Source: Fibrobacter sp. (GTDB taxonomy: Bacteria > Fibrobacterota > Fibrobacteria > Fibrobacterales > Fibrobacteraceae). From it: a stretch of 48,412 bases of DNA. The notes beneath the pieces are model-generated. The model saw nothing but the letters and a program-made list of their open reading frames with translations, was not told where the DNA came from and did no database searches. The stretch is taken from positions 1 to 48,412 of the forward strand of contig JAKSIK010000018.1 in assembly GCA_024398835.1 (NCBI GenBank), in the 5' to 3' direction. Every line of letters starts with the position of its first letter. Within the stretch, counting starts at the first letter, position 1. Position numbers and translations under genes: made by a program. Below, one piece after another: positions 39,822 through 48,412 of this stretch.

Positions 39822-40700
39822 ATGAAATCAATTGCGGATTACAGAAACTACCGAGCATTCATTCAGGATTATTACGAAGAAAAGAAGCGTTCCTCGGCTT
39901 TTTCATGGCGGGAGTTTGCCAAGCGGGCAGGTTTTGCCTCCGGCTCTTACCTCAAGCTGGTTAGTGATGGTCATACCCGCCTTACGGCAGATGGTGCGGA
40001 AAAGACGGCCGCAGCCATGGATCTATCCAACTTCGAACACCACTACTTCCTCTTGATGGTGGAGTACGAGAACGCGAAGGATGATACCAAGCGTAAGCGG
40101 GCCTTTGAAGAGATGCTGGCCCTGGCCCATGCGAACAAAGTAAATGTGCTCGGAGGGGATTTCTACACCTATTTTGAAAGCTGGAAGAATCCTGTGCTTC
40201 GGGAGTTGGCGCCCGCAATGCCGGGGGCTCGTCCGTTGGAAATGGCAAAAAACTGCCTGCAAGAGATTTCGGCTGCGGATGTTGCAAGTAGCCTTGTGTT
40301 CCTGACCTACAAGGGGCTTCTGAAGCGGGACCGCAACGGCCATTACCATCAGACCCGGAAGTCTGTTTCTACGGGGACGATGGATGTGGTGCCAGAGGCC
40401 GTGCGAAGCATGCACCGCCAGATGGGAGGCTTTGCCCTGAAGGCTTTGGATGAACTCCCTATGTCGGAGAGAAGTTTTAGCGGCCTCACCCTGGGCATTA
40501 CCAAGCGCAATTACAACCGGATTCTGGATGAGTTGGCGGAATGCCGTCGCCGCATTGTGGCTATCGCTACGGAAGATGACGATACCGATCAGGTGTACCG
40601 CCTGAATATGCAGTTCTTTCCGCTGACGAAAAACTTACATTTAGAGAGTGAGGAGCCGAAACGCGATTCCGCTCCAGAAAAATCGAGAAGAAAGAAGTAA
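39822..40700 (+). CDS. TIGR02147-family (DUF4423-type) putative regulator
   Basis: 292 residues from the ATG at 39822. The N-terminus YRNYRAFIQDYYEEKK and the following HTH-like FSWREFAKRAGFASGSYLKL are typical of TIGR02147, a family first defined as a large paralogous set in Fibrobacter succinogenes and also seen in a few other lineages. The middle has FLTYKGLLKRDRNGHYHQT, a winged-helix-like stretch, and a C-terminal block SGLTLGITKRNYNRILDEL, followed by a basic, disordered tail. It is probably a DNA-binding regulator. Its stop overlaps the start of the lipoprotein gene as TAATG, so regulator and lipoprotein are made together. Confidence 0.92.
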   Translation: MKSIADYRNYRAFIQDYYEEKKRSSAFSWREFAKRAGFASGSYLKLVSDGHTRLTADGAEKTAAAMDLSNFEHHYFLLMVEYENAKDDTKRKRAFEEMLALAHANKVNVLGGDFYTYFESWKNPVLRELAPAMPGARPLEMAKNCLQEISAADVASSLVFLTYKGLLKRDRNGHYHQTRKSVSTGTMDVVPEAVRSMHRQMGGFALKALDELPMSERSFSGLTLGITKRNYNRILDELAECRRRIVAIATEDDDTDQVYRLNMQFFPLTKNLHLESEEPKRDSAPEKSRRKK

Positions 40701-42412
40701 TGAAGTTGAAATCGTCTCCAGAAAATTGTGAAAGCCGAAGCGGCTTCGCTTGCCTTGCCTGGTGGCGACATCTGGCGATTGTACTTCTTCTGCTCGCCTT
40801 TGTGGCTTGTAGCAGCGATGATGAAACCGCGGGCGGCTCCTCGGAAGAGACCCAGGGCATTGCCATTACGGACAAGCAGGTGGCGGGCGTGTCCCAGAAG
40901 GGGCCGTTCGTCAAGGGCTCCAGCGTCACAGTGCAGGAATTGAAGAATGGAACGACCCTTGCGCAAACGGGCCGCAGCTTCAAGGGGAAGATCGCAAGTG
41001 ACAAGGGGGACTTCTCCATCAAGGTGGATAGCCTCGTCTCTCAATACGCCTTGCTGCAAGTCGATGGCTACTACTACAATGAAATCTCGGGCGTGAAGTC
41101 CTCCAGCATCATCTCGCTGAATGCTCTGACGGATTTGAGTGGCCGCGACAATGTGAACATCAACCTCTTGACCCATCTGGCCTATGACCGTGTGCTGCAT
41201 TTGGTGGATTCCGGCGCATCCGTATCGGAGGCGAAGATTCAGGCGGAGGCGGAGATATTCAACGCCTTTGAAATCACGGGAGATTTTGATGCGGCGGAAG
41301 ACCTGAACATCTTTAGCGATAGGGATGGCGACGCTGCTCTTCTAGCAATCAGCGTGCTATTGCTTGGGGACAGAAGCGAGGCGGATTTGACGGAACTCAT
41401 GACCATGCTTAGCATGGATATGGAAAAGGACGGAGTCTGGGATGACGAACCCAATAAGGCGAAAATAGCCGATTGGGCTAGCGAGACTACGCTCAGTTCG
41501 GGTCTTTCTTCTATCCGGGCAAACATCATCAGTTGGTCTTTTGGACAGCCCCATAACTATGAAAAGTATGTAAAGAACTTCTGGTACATGAATTACAAGC
41601 TGGGTGTGTGCGATGAATCCCGGGAGGGGGAGGTCGCGGCAGATTCCAATGCCATCAGCCGCTACTACTACAAGAATTCAACAAGGCGCTTTATCTGCAA
41701 ATCGGGTGAATGGAAAGTGTATTATGAACCCACTTCGAGCGAGGATGCTGGCAGCAGTTCCTCGGCGACAGAAATTAGTTCCTCTTCGCTTGTATGCTCT
41801 GATGAAAACGATGGGGAAATCGTTGGAGACTCGCTGACCAAGAAATTCTCCATTTGCGATGCTGGAGAATGGCGCGAAGCCACAAACTTCGAATATGACA
41901 CCTATCAGTGGGAAGATGGCTACGATGGCGAACTCCGCGTAGGGCTATCCGGCGAAAAATATATCTACGACATGGACCATTGGCGTGTTGCAGGCTGGGG
42001 CGCAGAGAGAGAGGTTGGTGGATGCACGGAGGCTATCGCTGCGGATTCAAGCCGGAGACTTGTGACTATTTACTCTAATAATTGGTTTTGCAGAAATCGT
42101 GAATGGGTTCTTGTTTTCCCGTATGAGTTGGACACTTTGGGCTGGACCCCTGGAAGCGATGGGGAAATACGACATGCGCAAGACTATTCCGATTTGAGTG
42201 AATGGGTTATCCGCGGATGGTATGTCTACGAGGGGGCTGACAGTGTCTGGCGAATTGTATCAGAATCGGAAAGTGCGATGATGCGTGGAGGAGTCCCCTT
42301 GGCCGATGCCGGCTGCACGACTCTCCGTGTTGGCGCGGTTATTCTGAAACCTTCCGACAATGCGTATTACGAGTGCCAAAGCGGTCACAAATGGATAAAA
42401 CAGTTGGAGTGA
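40700..42412 (+). CDS. Fibrobacter-type surface lipoprotein with Ser-rich linker and Cys/Trp repeats
   Basis: 570 residues. A signal peptide with a long basic N-region ends at a lipobox (LLLLAFVAC, Cys at about 37), followed by SSDDETAGGSS, so it is probably a lipoprotein. Residues ~55-290 form one domain (VSQKGPFVKGSSVTVQEL; INLLTHLAYDRV), a pattern shared by uncharacterised Fibrobacter lipoproteins. After a serine-rich linker (GSSSSATEISSSSLV) come four or five short repeats with a DGE...C...W pattern (RRFICKSGEWK; SICDAGEWR; WFCRNREWV). I infer surface exposure and possibly binding, but the ligand is unknown. It is translated from a TAATG overlap with the regulator. Confidence 0.85.
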   Translation: MKLKSSPENCESRSGFACLAWWRHLAIVLLLLAFVACSSDDETAGGSSEETQGIAITDKQVAGVSQKGPFVKGSSVTVQELKNGTTLAQTGRSFKGKIASDKGDFSIKVDSLVSQYALLQVDGYYYNEISGVKSSSIISLNALTDLSGRDNVNINLLTHLAYDRVLHLVDSGASVSEAKIQAEAEIFNAFEITGDFDAAEDLNIFSDRDGDAALLAISVLLLGDRSEADLTELMTMLSMDMEKDGVWDDEPNKAKIADWASETTLSSGLSSIRANIISWSFGQPHNYEKYVKNFWYMNYKLGVCDESREGEVAADSNAISRYYYKNSTRRFICKSGEWKVYYEPTSSEDAGSSSSATEISSSSLVCSDENDGEIVGDSLTKKFSICDAGEWREATNFEYDTYQWEDGYDGELRVGLSGEKYIYDMDHWRVAGWGAEREVGGCTEAIAADSSRRLVTIYSNNWFCRNREWVLVFPYELDTLGWTPGSDGEIRHAQDYSDLSEWVIRGWYVYEGADSVWRIVSESESAMMRGGVPLADAGCTTLRVGAVILKPSDNAYYECQSGHKWIKQLE

Positions 42413-42914
42413 TTTTTCTTTTTGTTTGTGTTCTCTTCTGTAGATCCGCCTTGCTCCATGTCTGCCTCGAATAGATTTTATCAAGGTCAAAAATAAGACG
42501 AAAAACGAGCCTTTTGCGGAGCAAAACGCAATTAATTTAAATTGCGCAAAAGTATAAAACAAATAATGGGATTTTTGCCGAAAGTGTTGACGCTTGGTAA
42601 AAATTTGTTCTCTATAAAACAAATATTAATTTGTATGCAATTACGGATTTGCTAAAGTGCGTTCGTGGGTGGCTTTATATAAAACAAAAATAATTTCCAA
42701 AGTTCAAAATTCGTTTGAAAATAAGACAAATGTTTTTTATAGAATGAAAAATTTATGGGCTTTACCCGTAAAATGGAATTTGTTGGAATTTGTTTTATAT
42801 ATTCGTCAAAATTTAAAAACTCTTTCTAAATCTTTGTTTTTTTGTAAAAATAACGATTTTGTGTTTATATTTTATGCATAAGAAAATGTGCTGAACTTTA
42901 TAATGGGGGTTGCT
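42413..42914. other. AT-rich spacer with repeated ATAAAACAAAT boxes
   Basis: No gene is supported in these ~500 bases. Exact ATAAAACAAAT occurs at 42554-42564 and 42614-42624, with near matches ATAAAACAAAA at 42679-42689 and ATAAGACAAAT at 42721-42731, and an inverted exact copy at 42788-42798. Base composition drops sharply to AT-rich here and stays so to the window end. A GGGGG ribosome binding site stands before the DUF2971 ATG. A weak TTTTGC/GCAAAA hairpin near 42510-42526 may end the lipoprotein transcript. Confidence 0.7.
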
Positions 42915-43784
42915 ATGCCTAGAAGTAAAGCTGATTTGGACTTTGAACAATATGGTGCGAACAAAAACTGCTTTATTAATAAAAAAGCGAAAAAATTATT
43001 AGATAGTAAAGAGAAAGAATCTGTTGTTTGTCGTTATATGCCGTATGTCCGTTTAGAAGAATGGATAGGCAAATCAATTTTAACATTTGTTTCTCCGAAT
43101 AAGTGGGAAGACCCCTTTGAAAAGATATACCTTGGTACTACTATCAAGAATTTACCACAACAAGAAATATATAAACCGAGGTCAATTGCATGCCTTTGTT
43201 TTACAAAGTCTTCATTTAGAAATTCTGTTGCTTTTTGGAATACTTATAAAAGTAGTGATTTTGCCCAGCTTGTACGAGTTGAATTTGATTTCAAACAAAT
43301 GATAGACCATTTAATGAAATCAATAAAAGACAATAAGATGGATGTTAATGTATATATATCTGCGGTAGATTATTCCTTGAATCAGGAATTTATAAAAAAT
43401 AAAGAAGATTTCATAAAAAGTATAATGGAACGTAGCACACAAAATAATGGTGTGTCTTTGTACATAAAAATGCTTTTGCATAAAAGAAAAGCTTTTGCTT
43501 TTGAAAATGAAATACGTGTGTTTATTGTTCCGCAAAACGATGTTGACATTTTTGACGAAAAAAATGTTTGCGTTGTTAAAAATTTCAACTATAATTCGGT
43601 AATAAAAAAAATATGGTTAGAACCAATTCGGTTACCTCCTGGATGGGTTACAGAGGATTTTGCTCAAGAAAGATTTAAACGGATGAAGATAAAGATTCGC
43701 CAATCATTACTTTATGAAAAATGCCCCAAATGTAAAGTAGTGGATTTGCACGATTTAAACAAAGGGGAGAATATATGTTCGTAA
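42915..43784 (+). CDS. DUF2971-family protein
   Basis: 289 residues from the ATG at 42915, which has GGGGG six bases upstream; ATG 42903 and GTG 42888 are in-frame alternatives. DUF2971 marks: YMPYVRLEEWIGK with SPNKWEDPFEKIY, CLCFTKSSFRNSVAFWNTYK, YISAVDYS, and KRKAFAFENEIRVFIVP. A CPKCKVVDL zinc-knuckle-like pair (CxxC) sits near the C-terminus. The family is of unknown function and is often found in accessory or defence-linked regions. The gene is AT-rich compared with most of the window. Its last ten bases overlap the start of the GLUG-protein gene, whose ribosome binding site AAAGGGGAG lies inside it. Confidence 0.85.
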   Translation: MPRSKADLDFEQYGANKNCFINKKAKKLLDSKEKESVVCRYMPYVRLEEWIGKSILTFVSPNKWEDPFEKIYLGTTIKNLPQQEIYKPRSIACLCFTKSSFRNSVAFWNTYKSSDFAQLVRVEFDFKQMIDHLMKSIKDNKMDVNVYISAVDYSLNQEFIKNKEDFIKSIMERSTQNNGVSLYIKMLLHKRKAFAFENEIRVFIVPQNDVDIFDEKNVCVVKNFNYNSVIKKIWLEPIRLPPGWVTEDFAQERFKRMKIKIRQSLLYEKCPKCKVVDLHDLNKGENICS

Positions 43785-46700
43785 AAAAATATATTATGCG
43801 TTCATTGCTTATATTTGTTAGTTGTTTCTCAATGGTTTTGGCGGCGCCCTCAATTTGGGATGGATCAGCGGACGTTTCGTGGTATGAAGAAAGTGCCCAG
43901 GCATATAACATTGTTACAGCAGAACAATTGGCAGGTCTTGCAAAGTTGGTAAATGAAGGCGTATCTGATTTTTCCGGTAAGACAATTACTTTAGGTGCAA
44001 ACATCTTCCTGAATGATACAATAGGTGCTGGTGATGGTACGTGGAAAAGTCGTCCTCATCGAAAATGGATGCCAATTGGATCTGGACGTGCGTTTAGAGG
44101 AGAATTTGATGCGATGGCTGGAAAAAATAATCGAAAAATATATGGATTGTATGTAAATGACGTTTCTTTAAATAGTGTGGGTCTATTTGGTTCTGCGAGT
44201 GGGGTGAAAATTAGTAACTTAGACATTATCGTTGGTTATGTTGCAGGGAAAAACGGAGTTGGAGCCTTAATCGGATCTGCTTCTGGAAGTATTATAACTA
44301 ATGTTTATGTAGATGCAGAAGTAAGTGGGAATAATAGAGTTGGAGGACTTGTTGGGAGTGCTTCAGGTGATGTAAAATCACAGTCACAAATATTGACCAG
44401 TTCTATGAAAGGAAATGTAACTGGTTCGGATTCTGTTGGTGGGCTGACAGGATATGTTTTTGGAAGTATCTCTGGAACAACTAAATTATATAACCATTTT
44501 ATGGGGAATGTTTATGGTAGAAAATATGTGGGCGGAATAGCAGGTATTGTTGCGGAAGTGGGCGGATCAGGAGTAGAAATTTCCTATTCCTATTCTGAAG
44601 GGGATGTCTTAGGTGATTCTAGCTATGTGGGTGGAATTGCTGGTAGTGCTCGATATGTATTAATTAGAAATACTTTTCATATAAATGGTGCTGTTAAAGG
44701 CTATAGTTATGTAGGTGGTGTTGCTGGTTGGTCGGGTAGAGGAATTATATCTTCATATTCAGAAGATTCTGTTGAGGGAAAGTCTGATTATGTAGGTGGA
44801 GTTGCGGGTTATGCTACTGGAAGGGTGGATTCCTCTTCTCATATAACTGGAAATGTAACTGGAGTTAATTATGTAGGAGGACTTGTTGGTCAATCTAGGT
44901 CAGTGGTGGAGAACTCTTATGTGCAAGGTGACGTTACGGGAAGTGGTAATTATGTTGGAGGTTTGATAGGAGCATCTGCTCCTACAAAATCAGGTCGCAT
45001 AATAGGTTTTTCGAATGTTGTTGGTGATGTGGATGGAATGGATTTTGTAGGTGGATTGGTTGGAAGGGATTCTTCTGTAAATGGCGATTTTTTTATTACA
45101 AAATCTTATTCTAACGGTAATGTTAGAGGAAGGACATTTGTAGGTGGCATATTAGGTGGTGCTAATGAGTCTGTAATTGGGCATTCTTTCGATATTATGT
45201 ATTCATATCATAGTGGGGGCGATGTCACAGGTACGGGATACTATGTTGGAGGTCTTGCTGGATTCATTGATGGGGACGTGTCATCTTCTTATGATACATG
45301 TGATGTGATTGGAAATGGAGATCATGTAGGAGGAATCGTTGGGTCTGGAAAAAATATTTCAGACTCCCATGCGGTAGGTAATGTCACGGGAGGCTCTTAT
45401 GTTGGCGGAACAGCGGGCTACGCATTAAAGATCTCAAATTCTTTTCATACGGATGGTGATATAAGTGGGTCTAGTTATGTCGGCGGCTTGGCTGGTTCTG
45501 TAGGTGATACTGTGAAAAAGTCTCATTCTGTTGGAGACGTTGCTGGAAATGGCGATTATGTTGGAGGGTTACTTGGAAAAACAAATAAAATTGTGATAGA
45601 ATCATATCACAACAAGGGAAATGTGGTAGGTAGAGACTATGTTGGTGGAGTTGTTGGTAGTTCAGAGGAATTTTTAAAAAGAATATACCATGAAGAAGGC
45701 AATATTGTTGGGAGAAATTATGTAGGCGGCGTTGTTGGGAAAAATATATCCTCTGTCGATAGTTCTCATTCTATGGGAAATGTGATTGGTGAACAAAATT
45801 ATGTTGGTGGTCTTATTGGGTATTTTTATCGAAAAGTAAATACATTGGGAGCTTTAAGAAATGATTCCACTTACACGAAGGAATCATATTCTATAGGAAA
45901 TGTTAAAGGAAAAGATTATGTAGGAGGTTTGATTGGGTCTGAGCATATTTATAAGGCATTGTCTAAAAGTAAAGAAAATATAAATGCAATGCGGATAAAA
46001 AGAAAAGTAATAAACTGCTGGTCTAAAGGTGATGTTGAGGGCTCAAGTTATGTCGCCGGTTTAATTGGCCGACAACAAGTTAATAGTGATAGTTCCGATA
46101 AATATATCTCGTCTGCATATATATCATTTGAAACACTGTCTAGCAAACACTTTGATGGATCTATTACAGCAAATTCAAATTATGCGGGAGGACTTTTGGG
46201 CTATTCGATAGGCTCCACAGATTCTTCTATGCATGAAAATGGTAATGTTAAAGGTTTTGGCTATGTTGGTGGATTAGTTGGGTATGCTGAATCATCCGTA
46301 TCTAATTCATATTCAGAAGGAGAAGTTTCTGGGAGAGGTAATTATGTTGGGGGGTTAGTAGGATATTCTAAAAACCGTATTATTTCTTCATCTCATAAAG
46401 AGGGAAAAGTTAGTGGAGTAGATTATGTAGGCGGATTGGCTGGATTTGTTTGGTCTTCTATATCGAGTAATGGACGAGTTGTGCATTCTGTATCTAACTC
46501 ATCCTCTAATGATGATGTTTTTGGGAATGATTATGTAGGTGGATTGGTAGGACAGGTGACCTCAATAGCGAATTCATATTCAGCCGGACTGGTTTTTGGA
46601 CGGAATTCTGTTGGAGGCTTGGCAGGTTATGCAGCAGAAGAGATAAAAGCGTCTTATTTTGAGGGTGATTCAGTTGCAGGCATTTTTCAGGTTGGAGGAT

Positions 46701-48412
46701 TGATTGGCAATGCAAAAAAATCTGTTGATAGTTCTTATTCTATAGCATATGTCAAAGGAGATGACAATGTTGGAGGACTTATTGGTAGTGCCTATGGTAA
46801 TATTTCTAATTCCTATGCCATAGGAAATGTTTATGGAGATGTAGTGCATTCATCTGCTGGTAACGATAACCTAGGGGGTCTTGTAGGTTATCAGTATAGT
46901 GGCTCTATCGGCAAATCTATGGCTTTGGGAAATGTATCTGGAACAACTAAATTAGGAGGGCTTGTTGGTCGTTTTGAAGGTTCCGGCATATCTCAATCCT
47001 ATGCAAATGGTAATGTGACTGGTGATTATTACGGAGATCCCGCCAATGAAATTGGTAATTACTACATAGGAGGACTTGTTGGCTATGCAAAAGGTTCTTT
47101 GACGGAAGTCTATGCGAGTGGAATTGTGAAGGGTATTGAAGGTGAACCTGTTTATACAGGTTGTATCGTTGGCTATGTAAATGGCTCTTTAATAGTTTCA
47201 AAGTCTTATTACGACAAAACAAAATGCGAATTAGGAATTGATGGCGGTGAAGAAAGTGCTTCTGTTTCTGGTTCGCCAGATAAGACAACTGCTGAAATGC
47301 AAGTTCAATATACTTTTGAAAATTGGGATTTTGCAAATACATGGCAAATAGAAACGGATACATATCCTTTCTTGCAAATATATGCGAATTCATTAACAAA
47401 TTCTATTATAACGACAGAGTCTCTTGACGGAATAATTTATGATGGTATGCCCCAAAAGCCTCGTGTAACGATGGTGGCTCTTTGGGGCAGGGTCTTAACT
47501 GAAAATGTTGACTATAAGATTGAATATAAAAATAATATTGGTGCTGGAATGGCGGAAATATGTGTGTGTGGCATAAATTTGTATGGTGGGTGTAAAAAGG
47601 TTTTGTTTGAAATTACACCTCTTTCTATAAATCCCTTGATTGCTTCCATTGAGAATTTATCTTATGTGGGTGCGGAGTTGTATCCTGATATATTCGTTTA
47701 TAATGAGGATATTTTACTTGATACAATTGACTATGATGTTAATTACGCAAATAATTTAAATGCAGGAACAGGGTCTGTTGAGGTGACCATGAAAGGCAAT
47801 TATACAGGTTCAGCTACAACTACATTTATAATTGAAAAAGGAACGCCTACTATTGATCAGAAACCCAGTGCCAGCGATGTTTGTGTTGGAAATACTCTTT
47901 CAATGTCAGAATTGTCGGGAGGGGTTTCAAATGTGGAGGGTGTATTTGTATGGAAAAAACCAGAAATGATGGTAGCTCTTGAAAATGAAGGCTATGTTGT
48001 AAAATTTATTCCGATAGATACGACAAATTATAATTTTGTTGAGGTAGTCATTCCTGTACGGATTTGGGATGTAGCGTATGTTACTATTCATGTTGGTAGT
48101 AGAACTTTAGATAGTATATCTATTATAAAAGGGACTAGTTATACGTTACCGGTAGTTTTAGATAGCGCTGGTTATAGGTTTGTCGGATTTTATAGAGATG
48201 GAATTCTGCTTGGGAATACAGGTGATGAAATTGTTGTGAGTGAAAATATAGACATTGATGTAATTTATGAAGTAAAAACATTTAAAGTTAATTTTGTGAA
48301 TGACTCAAGGGAGTTGTGGGGAGGAGAGCTGCCGTATGGCTCGATTCCTGCATATAATGGCGATATTCCTGTAAAATCTGCGACTGCGCAATATTCCTAT
48401 ACATTCAAGGGC
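43775..48412 (+). CDS. Giant exported GLUG-repeat protein, 3'-truncated by window edge
   Basis: 1,546 codons from ATG 43775 to the last base without a stop; the end lies outside the window. Residues 1-24 are a signal peptide (RSLLIFVSCFSMVLAA; the Met at residue 8 is an alternative start). After a YNIVTAEQLAGLAKLVN block, typical of GLUG proteins, come about 33 GLUG motifs by eye count (YVGGLVG and variants such as YVGGIAG), spaced ~25-45 residues, up to residue ~1130. Then follow two 'YDG/LTENVDY...GNYTG' beta domains (~1210-1370) and InlB-B-like repeats reaching YSYTFKG at the edge. AAAGGGGAG precedes the ATG. Such proteins are surface adhesins or scaffold proteins in gut bacteria; that role is inferred. 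Confidence 0.92.
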   Translation, partial: MFVKKYIMRSLLIFVSCFSMVLAAPSIWDGSADVSWYEESAQAYNIVTAEQLAGLAKLVNEGVSDFSGKTITLGANIFLNDTIGAGDGTWKSRPHRKWMPIGSGRAFRGEFDAMAGKNNRKIYGLYVNDVSLNSVGLFGSASGVKISNLDIIVGYVAGKNGVGALIGSASGSIITNVYVDAEVSGNNRVGGLVGSASGDVKSQSQILTSSMKGNVTGSDSVGGLTGYVFGSISGTTKLYNHFMGNVYGRKYVGGIAGIVAEVGGSGVEISYSYSEGDVLGDSSYVGGIAGSARYVLIRNTFHINGAVKGYSYVGGVAGWSGRGIISSYSEDSVEGKSDYVGGVAGYATGRVDSSSHITGNVTGVNYVGGLVGQSRSVVENSYVQGDVTGSGNYVGGLIGASAPTKSGRIIGFSNVVGDVDGMDFVGGLVGRDSSVNGDFFITKSYSNGNVRGRTFVGGILGGANESVIGHSFDIMYSYHSGGDVTGTGYYVGGLAGFIDGDVSSSYDTCDVIGNGDHVGGIVGSGKNISDSHAVGNVTGGSYVGGTAGYALKISNSFHTDGDISGSSYVGGLAGSVGDTVKKSHSVGDVAGNGDYVGGLLGKTNKIVIESYHNKGNVVGRDYVGGVVGSSEEFLKRIYHEEGNIVGRNYVGGVVGKNISSVDSSHSMGNVIGEQNYVGGLIGYFYRKVNTLGALRNDSTYTKESYSIGNVKGKDYVGGLIGSEHIYKALSKSKENINAMRIKRKVINCWSKGDVEGSSYVAGLIGRQQVNSDSSDKYISSAYISFETLSSKHFDGSITANSNYAGGLLGYSIGSTDSSMHENGNVKGFGYVGGLVGYAESSVSNSYSEGEVSGRGNYVGGLVGYSKNRIISSSHKEGKVSGVDYVGGLAGFVWSSISSNGRVVHSVSNSSSNDDVFGNDYVGGLVGQVTSIANSYSAGLVFGRNSVGGLAGYAAEEIKASYFEGDSVAGIFQVGGLIGNAKKSVDSSYSIAYVKGDDNVGGLIGSAYGNISNSYAIGNVYGDVVHSSAGNDNLGGLVGYQYSGSIGKSMALGNVSGTTKLGGLVGRFEGSGISQSYANGNVTGDYYGDPANEIGNYYIGGLVGYAKGSLTEVYASGIVKGIEGEPVYTGCIVGYVNGSLIVSKSYYDKTKCELGIDGGEESASVSGSPDKTTAEMQVQYTFENWDFANTWQIETDTYPFLQIYANSLTNSIITTESLDGIIYDGMPQKPRVTMVALWGRVLTENVDYKIEYKNNIGAGMAEICVCGINLYGGCKKVLFEITPLSINPLIASIENLSYVGAELYPDIFVYNEDILLDTIDYDVNYANNLNAGTGSVEVTMKGNYTGSATTTFIIEKGTPTIDQKPSASDVCVGNTLSMSELSGGVSNVEGVFVWKKPEMMVALENEGYVVKFIPIDTTNYNFVEVVIPVRIWDVAYVTIHVGSRTLDSISIIKGTSYTLPVVLDSAGYRFVGFYRDGILLGNTGDEIVVSENIDIDVIYEVKTFKVNFVNDSRELWGGELPYGSIPAYNGDIPVKSATAQYSYTFKG

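Noticed and set aside
42413..42914. A small gene at 42657-42881 in the AT-rich spacer
   Set aside because: The 74-residue translation is Phe/Lys/Asn-rich with no ribosome binding site and lies over the ATAAAACAAAT boxes.
46506..47399. Minus-strand frames at 46506-46715 and 46947-47399
   Set aside because: They are antisense to the GLUG gene, whose plus-strand frame is open throughout with regular motifs.

Overview
The window looks like a chromosomal segment of a Fibrobacter-type bacterium (phylum Fibrobacterota, gut or rumen lineage). The grounds are a TIGR02147-type regulator translationally coupled to a serine-rich-linker lipoprotein, a cytosolic GH94 disaccharide phosphorylase, signal-peptide proteins with FecR domains, a very large GLUG-repeat surface protein, and AT-rich 'GAATTATGAATT' low-complexity spacers. 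No species can be named from the sequence alone. No tRNA, rRNA, CRISPR array, insertion sequence or phage gene was seen.

Layout. 1-2.7 kb: the 3' part of a helical-repeat protein, convergent with a COG2509-type FAD dehydrogenase. 2.7-9.0 kb (minus strand): an envelope operon of two tandem paralogous FecR-domain exported proteins followed by a 937-residue predicted outer-membrane beta-barrel with a Pro/Asp/Ser/Ala repeat linker. 9.1-11.2 kb: small conserved protein, ybeY, CorC/TlyC-type CBS protein, all stop/start coupled. 11.2-15.2 kb: thrH-like HAD phosphatase and hslO; a DJ-1/PfpI protein; mnmA divergent from a queuosine-precursor transporter. 15.3-20.3 kb: prfC, a CbiX-SirC fusion for siroheme synthesis, hemB, argG. 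20.3-27.1 kb: Nif3-like protein, a PadR regulator with a palindromic operator, GH94 phosphorylase, a secreted DUF4874/DUF4832 protein. 27.1-36.2 kb: a tight plus-strand run of metallophosphatase, ccsA-like cytochrome c assembly protein, scpB, mutS, hemA, hemC. 36.2-39.6 kb: tatD and greB on minus, then a DUF2062-DUF1015 fusion. 39.6-48.4 kb: TIGR02147 regulator, lipoprotein, an AT-rich spacer, a DUF2971 protein and an exported GLUG protein that is still open at the window edge (1,546 codons so far).

How parts fit together. Four tetrapyrrole genes lie in two clusters (cbiX-sirC fusion and hemB; hemA and hemC) near a cytochrome c assembly gene, so heme and siroheme supply is a theme. Three of the four carry in-frame insertions of dispersed palindromic-type repeats, the most striking being hemA, where two repeats sit in the NADPH domain and four more build the C-terminal tail up to the hemC start. 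Housekeeping genes without a Shine-Dalgarno tend to have a TATATT/TATCTT hexamer only 5-10 nt before the ATG, which predicts leaderless mRNAs, while genes with a Shine-Dalgarno mostly have the same hexamer about 20-32 nt upstream (about 68 nt for padR).

The last 6 kb is visibly AT-richer than the rest and holds lineage-specific surface genes. It is the most plausible accessory segment. The best candidates for something undescribed are the repeat-invaded hem genes, the FecR-FecR-barrel operon, and the DUF2971/GLUG coupled pair. All functional statements come from motif reading by eye; no database search was run.
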